Of a stretch of DNA of 64,000 bases, positions 63,846 to 64,000 are shown one piece after another. A model generated the notes under the pieces. That model saw only the letters and a program-made list of their open reading frames with translations, searched no databases and was not told where the DNA came from. Source of the stretch: Bombardia bombarda (Eukaryota; Ascomycota; Sordariomycetes; Sordariales; Lasiosphaeriaceae); assembly GCA_030512295.1 (NCBI GenBank), contig JAULSR010000002.1, positions 8,866,001 through 8,930,000 of the forward strand. The letters run 5' to 3'. The position numbers and the translations under genes were made by a program. The first letter of the stretch is position 1. Each line of letters starts with the position of its first letter.

Positions 63846-64000
63846 TCATATGGCTCCAAGGCAACCCTGGAAGTGGCAAGAGTGTCATAGCAGCACATCT
63901 GGTCAAATTCCTCACAGCTTCGAGAGGTTCCATAGTAATACGCCACTTCTCTTCGTCTTCGCACTATCTATCCACGCAGTACGACCAGATTCTCAAGTGT
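63846..64000. other. Upstream edge of the helicase gene
   Basis: Possible earlier exon, intron or promoter of the leftward helicase gene; cannot be decided from 155 bp. Confidence 0.3.

Overview
The window is nuclear DNA of a filamentous ascomycete, most likely a Sordariomycete. The evidence is short GT-AG introns (about 50-105 bp) with CTAAC-type branch sites, fungal gene families (Vam7-like SNARE, EB1/Bim1, AA9 LPMO with CBM1, secreted dipeptidyl peptidase IV, a fungal P450, a TRI14-like secreted protein), an intron-bearing tRNA-Pro(CGG), and a solo-LTR pair whose differences look like repeat-induced point mutation (RIP). I recognise about 19 protein-coding loci plus several decayed ones. 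Gene spacing is loose, with 0.4-4 kb gaps that hold little.

Layout. 1-2398 (-): proline-rich, two-TM, coiled-coil protein running off the left edge, with a one-base frameshift. 6414-7595 (-): Vam7-like PX/SNARE. 9242-10285 (-): EB1/Bim1. 12532-13464 (+): GT8 glycosyltransferase. 13837-14871 (-): membrane protein, possibly damaged. 15405-19192 (-) and 20245-22274 (+): a divergent pair of large, unrecognised proteins; the right-hand one weakly resembles TULIP/P47-type proteins. 22495-23628 (-): TRI14-like secreted protein. 24721-26329: a decayed kinase-like fragment and a short protein resembling the N-terminus of fungal NLR/ankyrin-type proteins. 26913-35212: an accessory block with two solo LTRs (one RIP-mutated), an intact P450, an old tandem duplication, a frameshifted multi-TM gene and an O-methyltransferase pseudogene. 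38499-41160 (+): chymotrypsin-fold serine protease with a long glycine/alanine-rich C-terminus and one frameshift. 42280-43501 (+): aldo-keto reductase. 43674-46223 (-): DPP IV with an unusual repetitive C-terminal tail. 46944-51142: an apparent mobile unit with terminal and subterminal inverted repeats carrying one large gene, coiled coil + PD-(D/E)XK-like nuclease + kinase-like domain. 51346-56195: decayed membrane gene, acidic coiled-coil protein, and a protein with a flavokinase-like C-terminal domain. 57821-58926 (+): AA9 LPMO. 59510-59607 (+): tRNA-Pro. 60355-60948 (+): small conserved fungal protein. 61208-63845 and beyond (-): SNF2/Rad5-like helicase.

How they relate. Housekeeping genes (SNARE, EB1, SNF2, tRNA) alternate with secreted or degradative enzymes (DPP IV, LPMO, TRI14-like) and with repeat-rich accessory stretches. 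The P450 and dead O-methyltransferase may be remnants of a secondary-metabolite locus. The most notable item is the inverted-repeat-bounded nuclease-kinase unit at 46944-51142. At least six one-base reading-frame breaks, most at or next to short homopolymers, recur across the window. They may be true decay or assembly errors, and this affects how several genes should be read.
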